From positions 310,001 to 374,000 of the forward strand of contig NZ_NHRJ02000002.1 of assembly GCF_002220865.2 (NCBI RefSeq): DNA of 64,000 bases, given 5' to 3'. Shown here piece after piece: positions 9,073 to 18,313 of the stretch. Made by a program: the position numbers and the translations under genes. This stretch comes from Paenibacillus xerothermodurans. Its GTDB lineage: Bacteria > Bacillota > Bacilli > Paenibacillales > NBRC-103111. The notes below the pieces were generated by a model. The model saw nothing but the letters and a program-made list of their open reading frames with translations, searched no databases and was not told the DNA's origin. Positions within the stretch are counted from its first letter, which is position 1. The number at the start of each line of letters is the position of its first letter.

Positions 9073-9966
9073 TTATTTTTTTACCAGATCCTTCACCGCT
9101 TGTTCAATAAAAGGAAACTTGTATTGAAACTCATAATCTGTTGCAAGCATCGGGAGCGCACGTTGACCGTCCAGCAGCAAGGTGGACATTTCCCCGAATA
9201 TGAGCTTCATCATGAACGCCGGCACAGGCAGCCAATGAGCACTGTTCATCGCCGCGGCGAGAGCACGGCCGAATTCGTCATTCGTCACAGGCTGAGGCGC
9301 TGTGGCGTTAATTTGTTCGATAATATCTTCGTTTTCGATGCAAAATTCGATTAAACGGCATAAATCCAAAATATGTATCCATGACAGTACCTGCCGGCCG
9401 CTGCCAATCCTGCCTCCCACTCGGAACTTGTAAGGCGTCATCATCTTAGGAAGAGCACCACCGTCCCTGCCAAGTACAATTCCCAGACGCAGCTTAACTA
9501 TACGTGTGTTCTGTATTTCATCCATGGCCCGTTCCCACTGCTCTACGACGCCGGACAAAAAGTCCATCACACGAGGGTCGCTGTGCTCAACAAATGATTC
9601 CCTCGTCGAGGTGCCATAGATTGCTACCGCAGACGCGTTAACAACAACCGCAGGTTTTGCAGCCATACGCTTGACAATATCCGCTACTTGAGCAACGATA
9701 TCCAATCTGGATTGAAGAATTCTTTGCTTGGCCTCATTCGTCCACCGTTGATTTATCGATTCACCTGCCAGGTTGACGATAGCATCCGTTCCCTCCATCA
9801 GCGCGACATCTTTGCTGAGCTCAGACCAAGTGGTGTCCCGGATCAACGGATGATTGGAATTGTGTTTGGCACGGGAGATAAGGATGAGTGAGTACTTACG
9901 ATCAAGGAAATATTTGGTTAAATGCCGGCCGACAAAACCAGAACCGCCAGCTATGGCAATTTTCAT
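9073..9966 (-). CDS. TIGR01777-family NAD-dependent epimerase/dehydratase (YfhF-like)
   Basis: A 297-residue atypical short-chain dehydrogenase. The N-terminal nucleotide-binding motif is IAGGSGFVGRHL, followed by AIVNLAGESINQRW, NASAVAIYGT and RLGIVLGRDGGALPKM, all typical of the TIGR01777/SDR39U1 family (Bacillus YfhF, E. coli YfcH). The C-terminal DUF1731-like segment (LPVPAFMMKLIFGE) is complete. The reaction is unknown. The ATG at 9966 begins directly at the Rossmann strand and follows GAGAGGAAC; an ATG seven codons earlier is possible. Confidence 0.85.
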   Translation of the reverse strand: MKIAIAGGSGFVGRHLTKYFLDRKYSLILISRAKHNSNHPLIRDTTWSELSKDVALMEGTDAIVNLAGESINQRWTNEAKQRILQSRLDIVAQVADIVKRMAAKPAVVVNASAVAIYGTSTRESFVEHSDPRVMDFLSGVVEQWERAMDEIQNTRIVKLRLGIVLGRDGGALPKMMTPYKFRVGGRIGSGRQVLSWIHILDLCRLIEFCIENEDIIEQINATAPQPVTNDEFGRALAAAMNSAHWLPVPAFMMKLIFGEMSTLLLDGQRALPMLATDYEFQYKFPFIEQAVKDLVKK

Positions 9967-10040
9967 CCTCTGGTTCCTCTCTTTCACTGGTGTCTGTTGA
10001 ACGCATTACTATATAAACATATTTTTTTATAAATGAAAAG

Positions 10041-10080
10041 CACAAATAAAACCCTTCAGCACCAGAGCGTGAAGGGCTTC
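10041..10080 (-). terminator. Intrinsic terminator downstream of the esterase operon
   Basis: CCCTTCA (10052-10058) pairs with TGAAGGG (10070-10076), followed on the minus strand by TTTTATTTG. It lies about 125 nt after the esterase stop and before the TIGR01777 gene. Confidence 0.65.
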
Positions 10081-10201
10081 CCCGGCAAAAAGAGGGATCA
10101 CGCGAAGCCTGCCGCGGAATCCGGCGGCACGTGAGGAGTACGCTCCACTCACACTGGTCGTAAGGATTCTATTTGTGCCACAGGCGCGGCTGCAGCTTGT
10201 T

Positions 10202-11008
10202 TTAATCCTGCACTGGGCGCCCGTTCAAGTAGGACTCGATAAACCGCAAAGCATCCGGCAAATGTTCCGTCCAATACTCCCAAGTATGGGCCCCGTCAAA
10301 CTCCTCGTAGACGTGCGCGTAACCTATCGCATCCAAATGGTGATGATACGCGGTGTTCAATGAGTATAAGTAGTCACTTGTTCCGCAACTAAAGTACAGC
10401 TGCGGCTGATCTGGCTCATTCACCCGCTCGTTGGCGCGAACGTACAAATCATAATTCAACGCATGCTGTCCTCGAGGCGGGCCGATAATCCTGGCGGCTT
10501 CAGATTGCGCCACCTGCTCCGAGACAAAATGGTTTGATATCAAGGCACCGGACAAACTCGCCGCCGCGCCGAACGTGTCAGGATGACGCAGGGTCAGAGA
10601 GAACGAGCCGAATCCTCCCATGGACAGGCCGCATACCGCGCGATGCGAACGATTCGCAACGGTCCGGTATTTCTGATCGATCTCGGGTATCAGGTCGTAC
10701 AGGAAATACTGTTCAAAATTTCCACTCCCGTCATACCAGTCGACATAAAATGTCCCGTGCCCGTATCCGCCGTCGCTAGGCATCACCACGATGCTGGGCC
10801 GGAGCTCTCCCGATGACATCATACGATCCAAGGTCTGCTCGGCTTCACCTTTGACGAGCCAACTGGATTCCGCACCGTGTAAACCATGCAGCAGATAAAT
10901 GACCGGATAGCGCCGTTCGGAATCATCATAGCCCTGCGGCAGATACACAAAACAAGATGTGCGTGCATACAATGCGGCTGAAAAAAAAGAGTGCGGTCGG
11001 ACGCTCAT
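10202..11008 (-). CDS. Alpha/beta hydrolase, esterase D / EstA type
   Basis: A 268-residue serine esterase. The oxyanion-hole region is VIYLLHGLHGAESSW, the nucleophile elbow is GLSMGGFGS and the catalytic His is in DGAHTWEYW, spaced as in the Esterase_D family of tributyrin esterases and S-formylglutathione hydrolases. There is no signal peptide, so it is cytoplasmic. The start has GGAGG 7 nt before the ATG. It is the last gene of a unit with the phosphoesterase and ytxJ genes (26 nt after ytxJ). The physiological ester is not evident. Confidence 0.85.
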   Translation of the reverse strand: MSVRPHSFFSAALYARTSCFVYLPQGYDDSERRYPVIYLLHGLHGAESSWLVKGEAEQTLDRMMSSGELRPSIVVMPSDGGYGHGTFYVDWYDGSGNFEQYFLYDLIPEIDQKYRTVANRSHRAVCGLSMGGFGSFSLTLRHPDTFGAAASLSGALISNHFVSEQVAQSEAARIIGPPRGQHALNYDLYVRANERVNEPDQPQLYFSCGTSDYLYSLNTAYHHHLDAIGYAHVYEEFDGAHTWEYWTEHLPDALRFIESYLNGRPVQD

Positions 11009-11034
11009 ACAATACCTCCAGTTTGCCGTTTTGT

Positions 11035-11376
11035 CTAATCCAGCACAGCACTAATGTGGGCTTGCGTCACAGACCAGTGCGACGTATTCCAAACCGCTTC
11101 TTTATTTTTTACATATAGAATCTGCGGTGAGGCATGCTTCACACCAGTGTTTTCGGCGATCTGATTGGAAACCGGACGAGACTCGATTACCTTAACCAGA
11201 ACATACTCCACATCCGCGTTAGGCGTTTTGCTCAAATAGTTGTCGAATTCGTGTAGTGCATTTGCGCTCACCGGACATGTCGTGCTGTGTTTGAGCACCA
11301 CCACAGGTTTATTCACGCTGCCCTCGAATAACTGGTTCCATTCTTCATTGCTGGTAATTTCTCTCCATTGAGCCAT
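11035..11376 (-). CDS. ytxJ: Bacillithiol-system redox protein YtxJ
   Basis: A 113-residue thioredoxin-fold protein with a single-cysteine active site in KHSTTCPVSANAL and the cis-Pro loop HASPQILYV, matching the YtxJ family of bacillithiol-using Firmicutes, thought to act as a monothiol bacilliredoxin-like protein. The ATG at 11376 is preferred over one five codons upstream because GGAGG lies 8 nt before it. It sits between a metallophosphoesterase and an esterase in one unit. Confidence 0.88.
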   Translation of the reverse strand: MAQWREITSNEEWNQLFEGSVNKPVVVLKHSTTCPVSANALHEFDNYLSKTPNADVEYVLVKVIESRPVSNQIAENTGVKHASPQILYVKNKEAVWNTSHWSVTQAHISAVLD

Positions 11377-11409
11377 GGCCGATGCCTCCAAGTATGTATT
11401 TATGTTTTC

Positions 11410-11907
11410 TCATAGCTTACTGTCATAATAATGGATTGCCGCTTCTATCGTTTCTCCCAACTGCAGTATCCCGTATGAGTATTGCGGTTGTTGGCGCTTG
11501 TCCGTAGGCGAACCGGGATTTAATACCAACACGCCATCGTGCATCCCGCGGTAAGGAATGTGAGAATGTCCGAATACAATTACATCGACGCTTGCATCTC
11601 GAAAAGCATCGATAGCACGATCCAGACTCGTCTTCCGTGCCCCGTCTCCATGTACTAATCCTACCTGATAGCCAGCCACTCGCAGCACCTTGCACCGCCC
11701 GAACCGATCGAGTATGGCGCTGCCATCATTGTTACCCGCCACTCCATCGACAGGTGCTATACGCTCAAATAAGGCGACCACCCGCTCCTCCTGCCAGTCG
11801 CCGGCATGCAGGATCATATCCACGCCCTGCAGACCGTCTAGCAGTGCCTGCGGCAGCTGCTTGGCTCTGGGAAACATATGTGTGTCAGACACGACCCCAA
11901 TCCGCAA
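11410..11907 (-). CDS. Metallophosphoesterase, YfcE/MJ0936 type
   Basis: A 165-residue calcineurin-like phosphoesterase. Metal-ligand motifs are SDTH, HAGDW, GNND, VHGD and GHSHIP, ending with the family NPGSPTDKR. These proteins hydrolyse phosphodiesters; the substrate is unknown. I place the start at a TTG (11907) because AGAAGGAGG lies 10 nt upstream and the first beta strand (RIGVVSDTH) starts immediately; an ATG at 11958 lies inside a terminator hairpin and is rejected. Confidence 0.85.
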   Translation of the reverse strand: MRIGVVSDTHMFPRAKQLPQALLDGLQGVDMILHAGDWQEERVVALFERIAPVDGVAGNNDGSAILDRFGRCKVLRVAGYQVGLVHGDGARKTSLDRAIDAFRDASVDVIVFGHSHIPYRGMHDGVLVLNPGSPTDKRQQPQYSYGILQLGETIEAAIHYYDSKL

Positions 11908-11931
11908 CGTCTTGCGCCTCCTTCTTTGTTG

Positions 11932-11962
11932 GAAAAAAACCCATGGGCTCGTGCCCACGGGT
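11932..11962 (-). terminator. Strong intrinsic terminator
   Basis: ACCCATGGGC (11939-11948) pairs with GCCCACGGGT (11953-11962), loop TCGT, followed on the minus strand by seven T. It ends the 90-residue zinc-motif gene just upstream of the phosphoesterase. Confidence 0.85.
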
Positions 11963-11976
11963 CTCTTGTTGATGTA

Positions 11977-12249
11977 CTATGGCGTTTCGACCTTTGCCAT
12001 CGCCTGCGTCGAAATCTCATCTTTGAATTTGGACATGCAGTTGCAAAGGAAGTCTTTTCGGCAGATTGGGCAAGGCTCATTCTGCAGACGGTTAATATGC
12101 GTCGCATTCTTCGCGCCGCTTGCCGCGTCGGTCTCATAAATTAATCTGCATGAAGTACGGTCTTTCAAAGTCACCACGAGCTCAAACAATCCGTTTTTCG
12201 GGTTGTTGCTGACAAGCTTGGCGTCCACAACCTGTGGTTGATATGCCAT
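11977..12249 (-). CDS. Hypothetical protein with a CPIC/CNC metal-binding motif
   Basis: A 90-residue protein with a beta-rich N-terminal half (FELVVTLKDRTSCRLIYET) and a short cysteine cluster CPICRKDFLCNCM near residue 60 that could bind zinc. I do not recognise the family. The ATG at 12249 has GAGAGGTG about 9 nt upstream. The gene has its own terminator. No signal peptide or membrane segment is seen. Confidence 0.65.
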   Translation of the reverse strand: MAYQPQVVDAKLVSNNPKNGLFELVVTLKDRTSCRLIYETDAASGAKNATHINRLQNEPCPICRKDFLCNCMSKFKDEISTQAMAKVETP

Positions 12250-12359
12250 TGTTTCAGCACCTCTCTTTATATCTAAATGTCTTCCAGCTTCCCGGTAACG
12301 TCACTAGTTCGCAGAAAGCAGTGTCTTCCTGTCACACGTATCTTGAATAATAGCTTGTT

Positions 12360-13145
12360 TTACTTATCGCCGTCAAGTAATCTGCCCAAGCCGCCAAGGA
12401 CGCCGCCTTCCTCTTTGCCCCCACCGCGGGACGCGGCAAGAACGCGGTCCGCCAAGCGGCTGAACGGTAATGACTGAATCCACACACGACCGGGGCCGCG
12501 CAGTGTTGCAAAAAACAGTCCTTCGCCTCCAAAGACAGCGGTCTTGATGCCCTTGACCATCGCAATGTCGTAGTCGACTTCCTGCGTCATCGCAACAAGA
12601 CACCCGGTGTCGACACGAAGCACTTCTCCAGGCTGCAGCACTTTCTCGCAAATCGTACCGCCCGCGTGGACAAACGCCAAACCGTCGCCTTCGACTTTTT
12701 GCATAATGAAGCCTTCCCCGCCGAAGAAACCGGCACCAAGCTTTCTTTGGAAAGCGATTCCGACCGATACACCTTTGGCAGCGCACAAAAAGGAATCCTT
12801 CTGACAGATAATTCTTCCTCCCAGCTCGGACAAATCCATCGGCAGAATCCGGCCGGGATACGGTGCCGCAAATGCAACGCGCTCCTTACGCGCACCGCGG
12901 TTCGTAAACACGGTCATAAACAGGCTCTCGCCGGTCAGCAGACGTTTGCCCGCACCGAATAACTTGCCCACAAGGCCTTTGTTAGCCTCGCTGCCATCTC
13001 CAAAGATGGTCTGCATGTCGATGCTCGCGCTCATCATCATCATGCTGCCGGCCTCAGCGATCACACTTTCCTGCGGATCGAGCTCGATCTCGACATATTG
13101 CATTTCCGATCCGTGAATTTCATAATCGATCTCATGTGCGTTCAT
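12360..13145 (-). CDS. AIM24 / TIGR00266 family protein
   Basis: A 261-residue protein of the AIM24-like family (TIGR00266). Signatures are the paired glycine-rich strands [66 protein letters not shown] and [16 protein letters not shown]. The C-terminus ends in a Gly-rich tail. The molecular function in bacteria is unknown. AAAAGGAGGG precedes the ATG. Expression appears independent of its neighbours. Confidence 0.85.
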   Translation of the reverse strand: MNAHEIDYEIHGSEMQYVEIELDPQESVIAEAGSMMMMSASIDMQTIFGDGSEANKGLVGKLFGAGKRLLTGESLFMTVFTNRGARKERVAFAAPYPGRILPMDLSELGGRIICQKDSFLCAAKGVSVGIAFQRKLGAGFFGGEGFIMQKVEGDGLAFVHAGGTICEKVLQPGEVLRVDTGCLVAMTQEVDYDIAMVKGIKTAVFGGEGLFFATLRGPGRVWIQSLPFSRLADRVLAASRGGGKEEGGVLGGLGRLLDGDK

Positions 13146-13223
13146 GCCAGGTATACCCTCCTTTTCCCTAAGTATATCATACCGCCGCGAATGAGCATAT
13201 TTCCATAGTCTCTGCGGCCCGTG

Positions 13224-14405
13224 TTACCGCTTATAGTGCAGTGTCAATCGGCTTGCCGCCGTGGCTGCCGCTCGCCGCGCTTGTTCCACGTCATCGGCGG
13301 AGCTTAGAGCCACTGCCATGCGGCGGCCGACCGTCGTCTCCGGCTTGCCAAACACTCTTACCTGCGTGTTGGGCAGCGCCAGTGCTTCCGACACACCGCC
13401 CACCTCATAAACCTGTGCCTCCTCGGAAGCCTTCAATGTATGCGATGCCCCCGGTGTGAGCAGGCGTACCGTTGGAATTGGAAAACCGAGGATCGCACGG
13501 ACATGAAGTGCGAACTCGGATAGATCCTGTGTAATCATGGTGACCATACCGGTATCATGCGGCCGTGGGGACACTTCACTGAAATACACCCGGTCTTTGC
13601 TGAGAAACAGCTCCACTCCATAAATGCCCGTACCTCCAAGTGCGTCGGTTATGGCTTTGGCGATAGCTTGTGCCTGCTCGATCTGCTCATCACTCATTGC
13701 ATGCGGCTGCCAGGATTCGATGTAATCACCGTCTTTTTGCACATGCCCGATTGGCGCGCAAAATGTTGTACCGGATACCGAACGAACCGTCAGCAGTGTG
13801 ATTTCAGAGTCAAACTCAATAAACTCCTCCACGATGACCCGGCTGTTTTTCGCTCGGCCGCCTTCGATAGCGTAAGCCCAGCAAGCTTCGGCGTCTTCTA
13901 TGGAACGGCATACACTTTGCCCCTTCCCGGAGGAGCTCATAATCGGTTTGATGACGCAAGGTGTACCAATTGCCGCTACTGCCGTCCTCAATTCGTAGAG
14001 ATTGTCCGCGAAAGCATATTTGGCCGTTGGCAGCTTCAACGTTTCAGACGCTAGACGTCGTATGCCTTCCCTGTCCATCGTAAGCCGGGCGGCGGCTGCC
14101 GTCGGTACCACTCGAAGGCCCTCCTGCTCCAGCTGAATGAGCACGTCTGTGGCGATGGCCTCGATCTCCGGTACGATCCAATCCGGGCGTTCCCGCTCGA
14201 TCAATTCCCGTAGCTGCGCCTCGTCCAGCATATTGATGACATAAAAGCGGTGAGCGACCTGCATCGCCGGAGCATTCGGATAGCGATCCACTGCTACCGT
14301 TTCGATTCCGAGCCGCTGCGCCTCGATCACTACTTCTTTGCCAAGCTCCCCTGATCCGAGCAGCAGCATTTTTTTGGCTTGTCCTGACAATGGCGCGCCA
14401 TACAT
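13224..14405 (-). CDS. purT: Formate-dependent phosphoribosylglycinamide formyltransferase
   Basis: A 393-residue ATP-grasp enzyme that formylates GAR using formate and ATP in purine synthesis, as an alternative to PurN. The N-terminal preATP-grasp domain contains [12 protein letters not shown] and [12 protein letters not shown]; the ATP-grasp core has [25 protein letters not shown] and [23 protein letters not shown] precedes the ATG by about 11 nt. No purine riboswitch or PurR box was recognised in the 200 nt upstream. Divergent from an HxlR regulator, though no link is known. Confidence 0.92.
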   Translation of the reverse strand: MYGAPLSGQAKKMLLLGSGELGKEVVIEAQRLGIETVAVDRYPNAPAMQVAHRFYVINMLDEAQLRELIERERPDWIVPEIEAIATDVLIQLEQEGLRVVPTAAAARLTMDREGIRRLASETLKLPTAKYAFADNLYELRTAVAAIGTPCVIKPIMSSSGKGQSVCRSIEDAEACWAYAIEGGRAKNSRVIVEEFIEFDSEITLLTVRSVSGTTFCAPIGHVQKDGDYIESWQPHAMSDEQIEQAQAIAKAITDALGGTGIYGVELFLSKDRVYFSEVSPRPHDTGMVTMITQDLSEFALHVRAILGFPIPTVRLLTPGASHTLKASEEAQVYEVGGVSEALALPNTQVRVFGKPETTVGRRMAVALSSADDVEQARRAAATAASRLTLHYKR

Positions 14406-14609
14406 GTGTTATAATTCCTCCCTGAGGTATATATTTGCTGTATACAGTATTTTCATAAAAAATTATAGCTTACTTGCTCTTCTTTCGCATCTATCTCGCG
14501 CGTTGAGCGAGTCCTTTGTGTATACGCTGCCAACGCACTGCTGAAACAAAAGGGCTTACTTTTGTCAAGTTACTTATGTTACAATGATAAAAAGAAGGAG
14601 ATGAGCGCT

Positions 14610-14957
14610 ATGAGCGATCAACAGCTTTGTCCTAAGTTTGAAGCTGCTTTTGAAATTTTGGGAAAGCGTTGGACAGGCCTGATTATCCATTCGCTGCTGA
14701 ATGGCCCGAGACGGTTTAAGGATATCTCAGAAATGATACCCGGCATGAGCGATCGGATGCTCGCAGAGCGTTTCAAAGAATTAGAGGCAGCCGGTCTTAT
14801 TCATCGCCATGTATATCCGGAGACACCGGTCCGCATCGAATATGAATTAACGGAAAAGGGGCTAGCGCTGCAGCCCGTCATGCAAGCCGTACAGCAGTGG
14901 GGCGACAATTGGCTGCAGGTGGAGTGTGACGACTCGAAGGTGCGGGGAAGCGAATAA
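14610..14957 (+). CDS. HxlR-family winged-helix regulator
   Basis: A 115-residue transcription factor of the HxlR/DUF24 type. A cysteine near the N-terminus (LCPKFEAAFEILGKRW) may be redox- or aldehyde-sensing as in other members; the wHTH follows (RRFKDISEMIPGMSDRMLAERFKELE) and the wing is VRIEYELTEKG. The ATG at 14610 is chosen since AAGGAG lies 9 nt upstream; another ATG at 14601 touches the site. It is divergent from purT, 204 nt apart. Confidence 0.85.
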   Translation: MSDQQLCPKFEAAFEILGKRWTGLIIHSLLNGPRRFKDISEMIPGMSDRMLAERFKELEAAGLIHRHVYPETPVRIEYELTEKGLALQPVMQAVQQWGDNWLQVECDDSKVRGSE

Positions 14958-15112
14958 ACCGCCGACCGCAGGCACAGTCTCCTCGAGTCCGCTGACCGCT
15001 TTACAAAACACCATGCAAAACTTACTCTTAGCCGGATAAAAGCTCTCACTATGCAGAACAACTCAAACTCAGCTGGCACGCGAACTGTTCTTCCCCAGGT
15101 GCAACATGAATA

Positions 15113-15144
15113 ATAAAAAAAGACGGTCTATGGCAGATCGTCTA
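15113..15144 (-). terminator. Intrinsic terminator after the Spo0E-like gene
   Basis: AGACGGTC (15121-15128) pairs with GATCGTCT (15137-15144) with one G-U; on the minus strand it is followed by TTTTTTT. It begins 14 nt after the Spo0E-like stop. Confidence 0.75.
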
Positions 15145-15158
15145 TGTACATAACTATT

Positions 15159-15338
15159 TTACTTCAGAAGCTTCGTTTTGCAGAAAGCTTTTTTTTGGCT
15201 GCGCATTGCCGTAAGAATCAGTAAGTCCAACTCCATACTAGTGGCGGCCACTTCGGGCTCTGTGAGAGCTTTACCTTGCGCCGAGATCAGACGCTGCAGC
15301 TCTTGCACGTGGTTATATATTGCTGATTCGAATTGCAC
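15159..15338 (-). CDS. Spo0E-like aspartyl-phosphate phosphatase
   Basis: A protein of about 59 residues with the Spo0E helical hairpin: IYNHVQELQRLISAQG, turn TEPEV, then the signature MELDLLI (S/T-x-E-L-D). Spo0E-type proteins dephosphorylate Spo0A-P and delay sporulation. The GTG at 15338 is the last start before the domain, but the obvious site GGAGGAA lies about 27 nt upstream, next to ATGs in another frame. Either GTG is used without a good site or a one-base indel displaced the original start. Confidence 0.6.
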   Translation of the reverse strand: MQFESAIYNHVQELQRLISAQGKALTEPEVAATSMELDLLILTAMRSQKKAFCKTKLLK

Positions 15339-15469
15339 GGAAAAAGTACATGGGCATATTCCTCCTCGGATGCAAAGCACATAAGTATTGGTTAAGACGG
15401 CTTGTCTGGGTTGACATTTTACGTTACAGCAGTAAGACGAGCATATTTTTGCCATCGGAGGAGGAACTC

Positions 15470-15905
15470 ATGTCTAAAGTATTACTGATTGAAGACGATC
15501 AAAGTATCGCGGATATGATTTCCATTTACTTGTCGGAGGAAGATTACACAGTGGTTTGGGCCGCAGACGGACGCCAGGGGAAACAATTATTTGCCACCGG
15601 GCAGCCGGACTTAATCATGCTGGACGTGATGCTCCCTGACACGAATGGAATTGATCTGTGCCGGCAGCTCCGTGCCTTATCCTCTGTTCCGATCAAGATG
15701 ATCTCCGGTAAAAGCGAGGTTTCCGAACGGTGTGAAAGCACTTGTCATAGGTGCGGACGATTACTTATGTAAACCGTTCAGCATGCGGCAGCTGGCCGCC
15801 AGAACGGGCGCGCTCCTGCGCAGATCGACGATGGGAAAAACCGTCACCAAAACTCCTCATCAGATCTGCGGCAGCCGGCATGATCTGCAGGAGTTTTTTT
15901 ATTAG
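15470..15905 (+). pseudogene. Truncated, frameshifted OmpR-type response regulator
   Basis: A good site (GGAGGAGGAACTC-ATG) starts a receiver domain: LLIEDDQSIADM, phospho-Asp in MLDVMLPD. After KSEVSE (about 15727) the frame shifts; the expected [26 protein letters not shown] continues one frame over and runs to TAG at 15905. The winged-helix output domain is missing and the second frame ends inside a terminator. The gene is therefore both frameshifted and deleted for its effector region. Confidence 0.75.
15849..15900. terminator. Bidirectional intrinsic terminator
   Basis: AAAACTCCT (15849-15857) pairs with AGGAGTTTT, and the inner CAGATC with GATCTG. T7 follows on the plus strand and GTTTTGG on the minus strand. 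It separates the response regulator remnant from the convergent gene ending at 15912. Confidence 0.8.
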
Positions 15906-15911
15906 CTGCTA

Positions 15912-16409
15912 CTATTCGCTGTTATCACGCCGGCGCGCGCGGTCAAGCTCCTCCATCAGCTTTTGCACGGCTTGGGGCGACAGCTCGGCAGATTGTTTGA
16001 AACGCAGCAGCGTCTCCTGTATTCTTCGTCCAATCAGTTCGCTCTGTGTCTCATCTTCGGTGTAAGCCGGATCGAACCAAACATAATCTCCTTCAGGTCC
16101 GTTGCGCAGAAACGCGCGATCCCAAGCCTCCGGATAGATGTATGCCTCATCGCCGACGATGATTCCCAGCACATCATCAGTGTCCAGCGGCAGCAGCTGG
16201 TGGAATATTTCTTCGCCTGTGCTTTGCGGTCCGATAGCAGCCACCTGCTTGTGCAAGTAGGCATAGTGTAGATAGTGTTCGCCCGTCAGTTTATCCTTGG
16301 CCACCTCATACATCTCTAACGGATCGTTTTTCAATTCCTTCACGGTTTCCAAGCGCTGCTGCAGCACATGGGATGGAACCCGCTTTAATTCCGAGAACGA
16401 TACATCCAT
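15912..16409 (-). CDS. Conserved-looking hypothetical protein
   Basis: A 165-residue protein of unrecognised family, mostly helical at both ends, with a central block DVLGIIVGDEAYIYPEAWDR and an acidic/basic C-terminus (EELDRARRRDN). It has no signal peptide or transmembrane segment. ATG at 16409 has GAGGAGGAAC 7 nt upstream. It follows the TRIC channel gene by 19 nt and is likely the third gene of a Gfo/Idh-TRIC unit. Confidence 0.7.
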   Translation of the reverse strand: MDVSFSELKRVPSHVLQQRLETVKELKNDPLEMYEVAKDKLTGEHYLHYAYLHKQVAAIGPQSTGEEIFHQLLPLDTDDVLGIIVGDEAYIYPEAWDRAFLRNGPEGDYVWFDPAYTEDETQSELIGRRIQETLLRFKQSAELSPQAVQKLMEELDRARRRDNSE

Positions 16410-16428
16410 AGCCCGTTCCTCCTCTCTG

Positions 16429-17115
16429 TCACATGCTATCGCTACGTTTGCTCTCTCTGCTGTTGTCTGCGGTGGCATACATGGCCGCGCAGGCATCCGC
16501 CAGCTTTAATGAGCGGCGCGGCAAACGCCATTTGAACAAAACCGAAAGCATTCGCATCACCACAATAATTACGAATAATACTAATAAATACACAGAGCCC
16601 TGGAACCAGCCGAGCGCGACCATGAGGCCGGCCAACATTCCCCACACCGCATAAATTTCGTCCTGTAAAACAAGAGGCTTGCGACCAGCCAACACGTCCC
16701 GGATGATGCCACCGCCAATTCCGGTCATTACTGCGGCGACAATCACTGCGCTGATCGAATGATTCATATTGGTTGCGTACAGCGCGCCCTGGATCGAGAA
16801 CGCGGCCAATCCAACCGCGTCGAAAAGGGATTCCCAGGTTTTCCACCTGCGAATCCAACTCACCGGGACAATGAATACCAGTCCTGCTGCAATTAACGCG
16901 GTTTTCAGATACATGCCCTGCTCCCATAGTGTGGTGACAGGTACGCCGATCAGCAAATTGCGGACGACGCCGCCCCCGAATGCGGTTACGAGAGCCAGAA
17001 CAAAAACGCCAAGAATATCGTATTCTTCCTCCATAGCAACGACCGCGCCGCTAATGGCGAAAGCTACCGTACCTATGATGCTGAATAATTGTAAATTAAG
17101 CTCCAATAAGTCCAT
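16429..17115 (-). CDS. TRIC-type cation channel family protein (UPF0126)
   Basis: A 228-residue integral membrane protein with about seven helices and two repeated halves, each with a glycine hinge: FGGGVVRNLLIG and GIGGGIIRDVLAG. These repeats define the UPF0126/TRIC family of trimeric intracellular-type cation channels. The start is 8 nt after the Gfo/Idh stop and lacks a strong binding site, suggesting translational coupling. Located in the cytoplasmic membrane; probable K+ conductance by family analogy. Confidence 0.85.
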   Translation of the reverse strand: MDLLELNLQLFSIIGTVAFAISGAVVAMEEEYDILGVFVLALVTAFGGGVVRNLLIGVPVTTLWEQGMYLKTALIAAGLVFIVPVSWIRRWKTWESLFDAVGLAAFSIQGALYATNMNHSISAVIVAAVMTGIGGGIIRDVLAGRKPLVLQDEIYAVWGMLAGLMVALGWFQGSVYLLVLFVIIVVMRMLSVLFKWRLPRRSLKLADACAAMYATADNSRESKRSDSM

Positions 17116-17123
17116 GGTTTATA

Positions 17124-18200
17124 TCAAATGTTCCAATCTAACGTCACGACACTGCCGGTGCGCGAAGACTCATAAATTGCTTCCAGCACCAAATTGTTCG
17201 ACAAGCCCGACAGTGCAGATGTAATCGGTTCCTTTCCTTCGCAAATGCATTCCACAAAATGACGGCTCAATCGGACACGAGCCCCTTCGTCGTTGTCAGG
17301 CACACTCAATTCAACTTCCGCCGTCCTATCGAAGAGCTCAGTGAACAGTCTGCCGTGTTTGCCGCGCAAGGTAGCTCCTCCTTCGGAGCCCATAACATAA
17401 ATGTAAGGCTGGTTGTCCAGCATGTCGCTATGTGCAGCCCAGCTTACATCCAGTGTGAGCGTACTGCCGTTGTCCATCTTGATCAAGGCCGTAGCCAAAT
17501 CTTCCACGTCATAGGTGCCGTTCCAGTCCGGCTTTCCCCAAGTTCCGATACCTTTGCGCTTCGGCCCGAATTCGGCGTAGGTAGTGCCGAATACAGAAAC
17601 AGGTCTCGGACTGCCCATCAGATGCAGCGATAGATCGAGCATATGCACTCCAATGTCAATCAAGGGGCCGCCGCCCGACTTCGCCATTTGCGTAAACCAC
17701 GTTCCCCAGCCAGGAATGCCCTTGCGGCGCATCCAACCGGCTTTTACATTGTAAATTTGTCCGAGTGCGCCTTTGTCGATCTGCTCCTTCACCTGTAGGT
17801 TGATGGATTCCCAACGCATTTGGTGTCCAATCATTAAAATTTTATTGGAAGCGCGATGCGCCTTCACGATTTGTTTTGCCGAGGTGCCGTTGATTGCCAT
17901 GGGCTTTTCGAGAAGTACGTGTTTTCCGGCCTCCAAGGCACGTATCGCGATGGGGGCATGCATCTCGTTCGGCACAGCTACAATTACCGCATCCAGACTC
18001 GGGTCCTGCAGCATTTCCTCATATGAAGCGTGAACTTTCGGTATGCCGTGTTCCTTGGCTCTGGATTCGGCCAGGGGTAAATACACATCGGTGACAGCCG
18101 CGATTGCAGCCTCACGTATTTTTTTGAACTCATGAATATGTACGTTACCGATATTACCGGCCCCAATGACGCCAATCTGAATGATATTATTCACACTCAT
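17124..18200 (-). CDS. Gfo/Idh/MocA family oxidoreductase
   Basis: A 358-residue NAD(P)-dependent dehydrogenase: Rossmann motif IGVIGAGNIGNVH, EKP motif HVLLEKPMA, and a catalytic-region GGGPLIDIGVHMLDL with His in the expected spacing. It is more similar to the MviM/inositol-dehydrogenase style than the copy at 5.2 kb. GAGGAGG precedes the ATG by 10 nt. First gene of a unit with the TRIC channel; substrate unknown. Confidence 0.85.
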   Translation of the reverse strand: MSVNNIIQIGVIGAGNIGNVHIHEFKKIREAAIAAVTDVYLPLAESRAKEHGIPKVHASYEEMLQDPSLDAVIVAVPNEMHAPIAIRALEAGKHVLLEKPMAINGTSAKQIVKAHRASNKILMIGHQMRWESINLQVKEQIDKGALGQIYNVKAGWMRRKGIPGWGTWFTQMAKSGGGPLIDIGVHMLDLSLHLMGSPRPVSVFGTTYAEFGPKRKGIGTWGKPDWNGTYDVEDLATALIKMDNGSTLTLDVSWAAHSDMLDNQPYIYVMGSEGGATLRGKHGRLFTELFDRTAEVELSVPDNDEGARVRLSRHFVECICEGKEPITSALSGLSNNLVLEAIYESSRTGSVVTLDWNI

Positions 18201-18275
18201 GGTCTATCGTCCTCCTCGTCTGAGTAAGTACAAACTGAACATAATATACCATAAAGCGTGAAAGCCGCGCCAATG

Positions 18276-18313
18276 AAAAAACGGCCTTCATGCGCCGCGA
18301 GACGCGAAGACCG
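18276..18313 (-). terminator. Intrinsic terminator after the LuxR-type response regulator
   Basis: An imperfect stem (CGGTCTTC...GAAGGCCG with a G-U pair) followed on the minus strand by TTTTTTC, placed directly after the stop at 18314. Confidence 0.65.

Noticed and set aside
11908-11958. N-terminal extension of the phosphoesterase to an ATG
   Set aside because: The ATG lies in a terminator hairpin; the TTG with AGAAGGAGG is far better placed.
14406-14609. Purine riboswitch or PurR box upstream of purT
   Set aside because: No matching core motif or CGAA-type PurBox pair was seen.
15470-15772. Functional single-domain response regulator
   Set aside because: The receiver loses its conserved GADDY and KP segments by a frameshift, so the in-frame product is incomplete.
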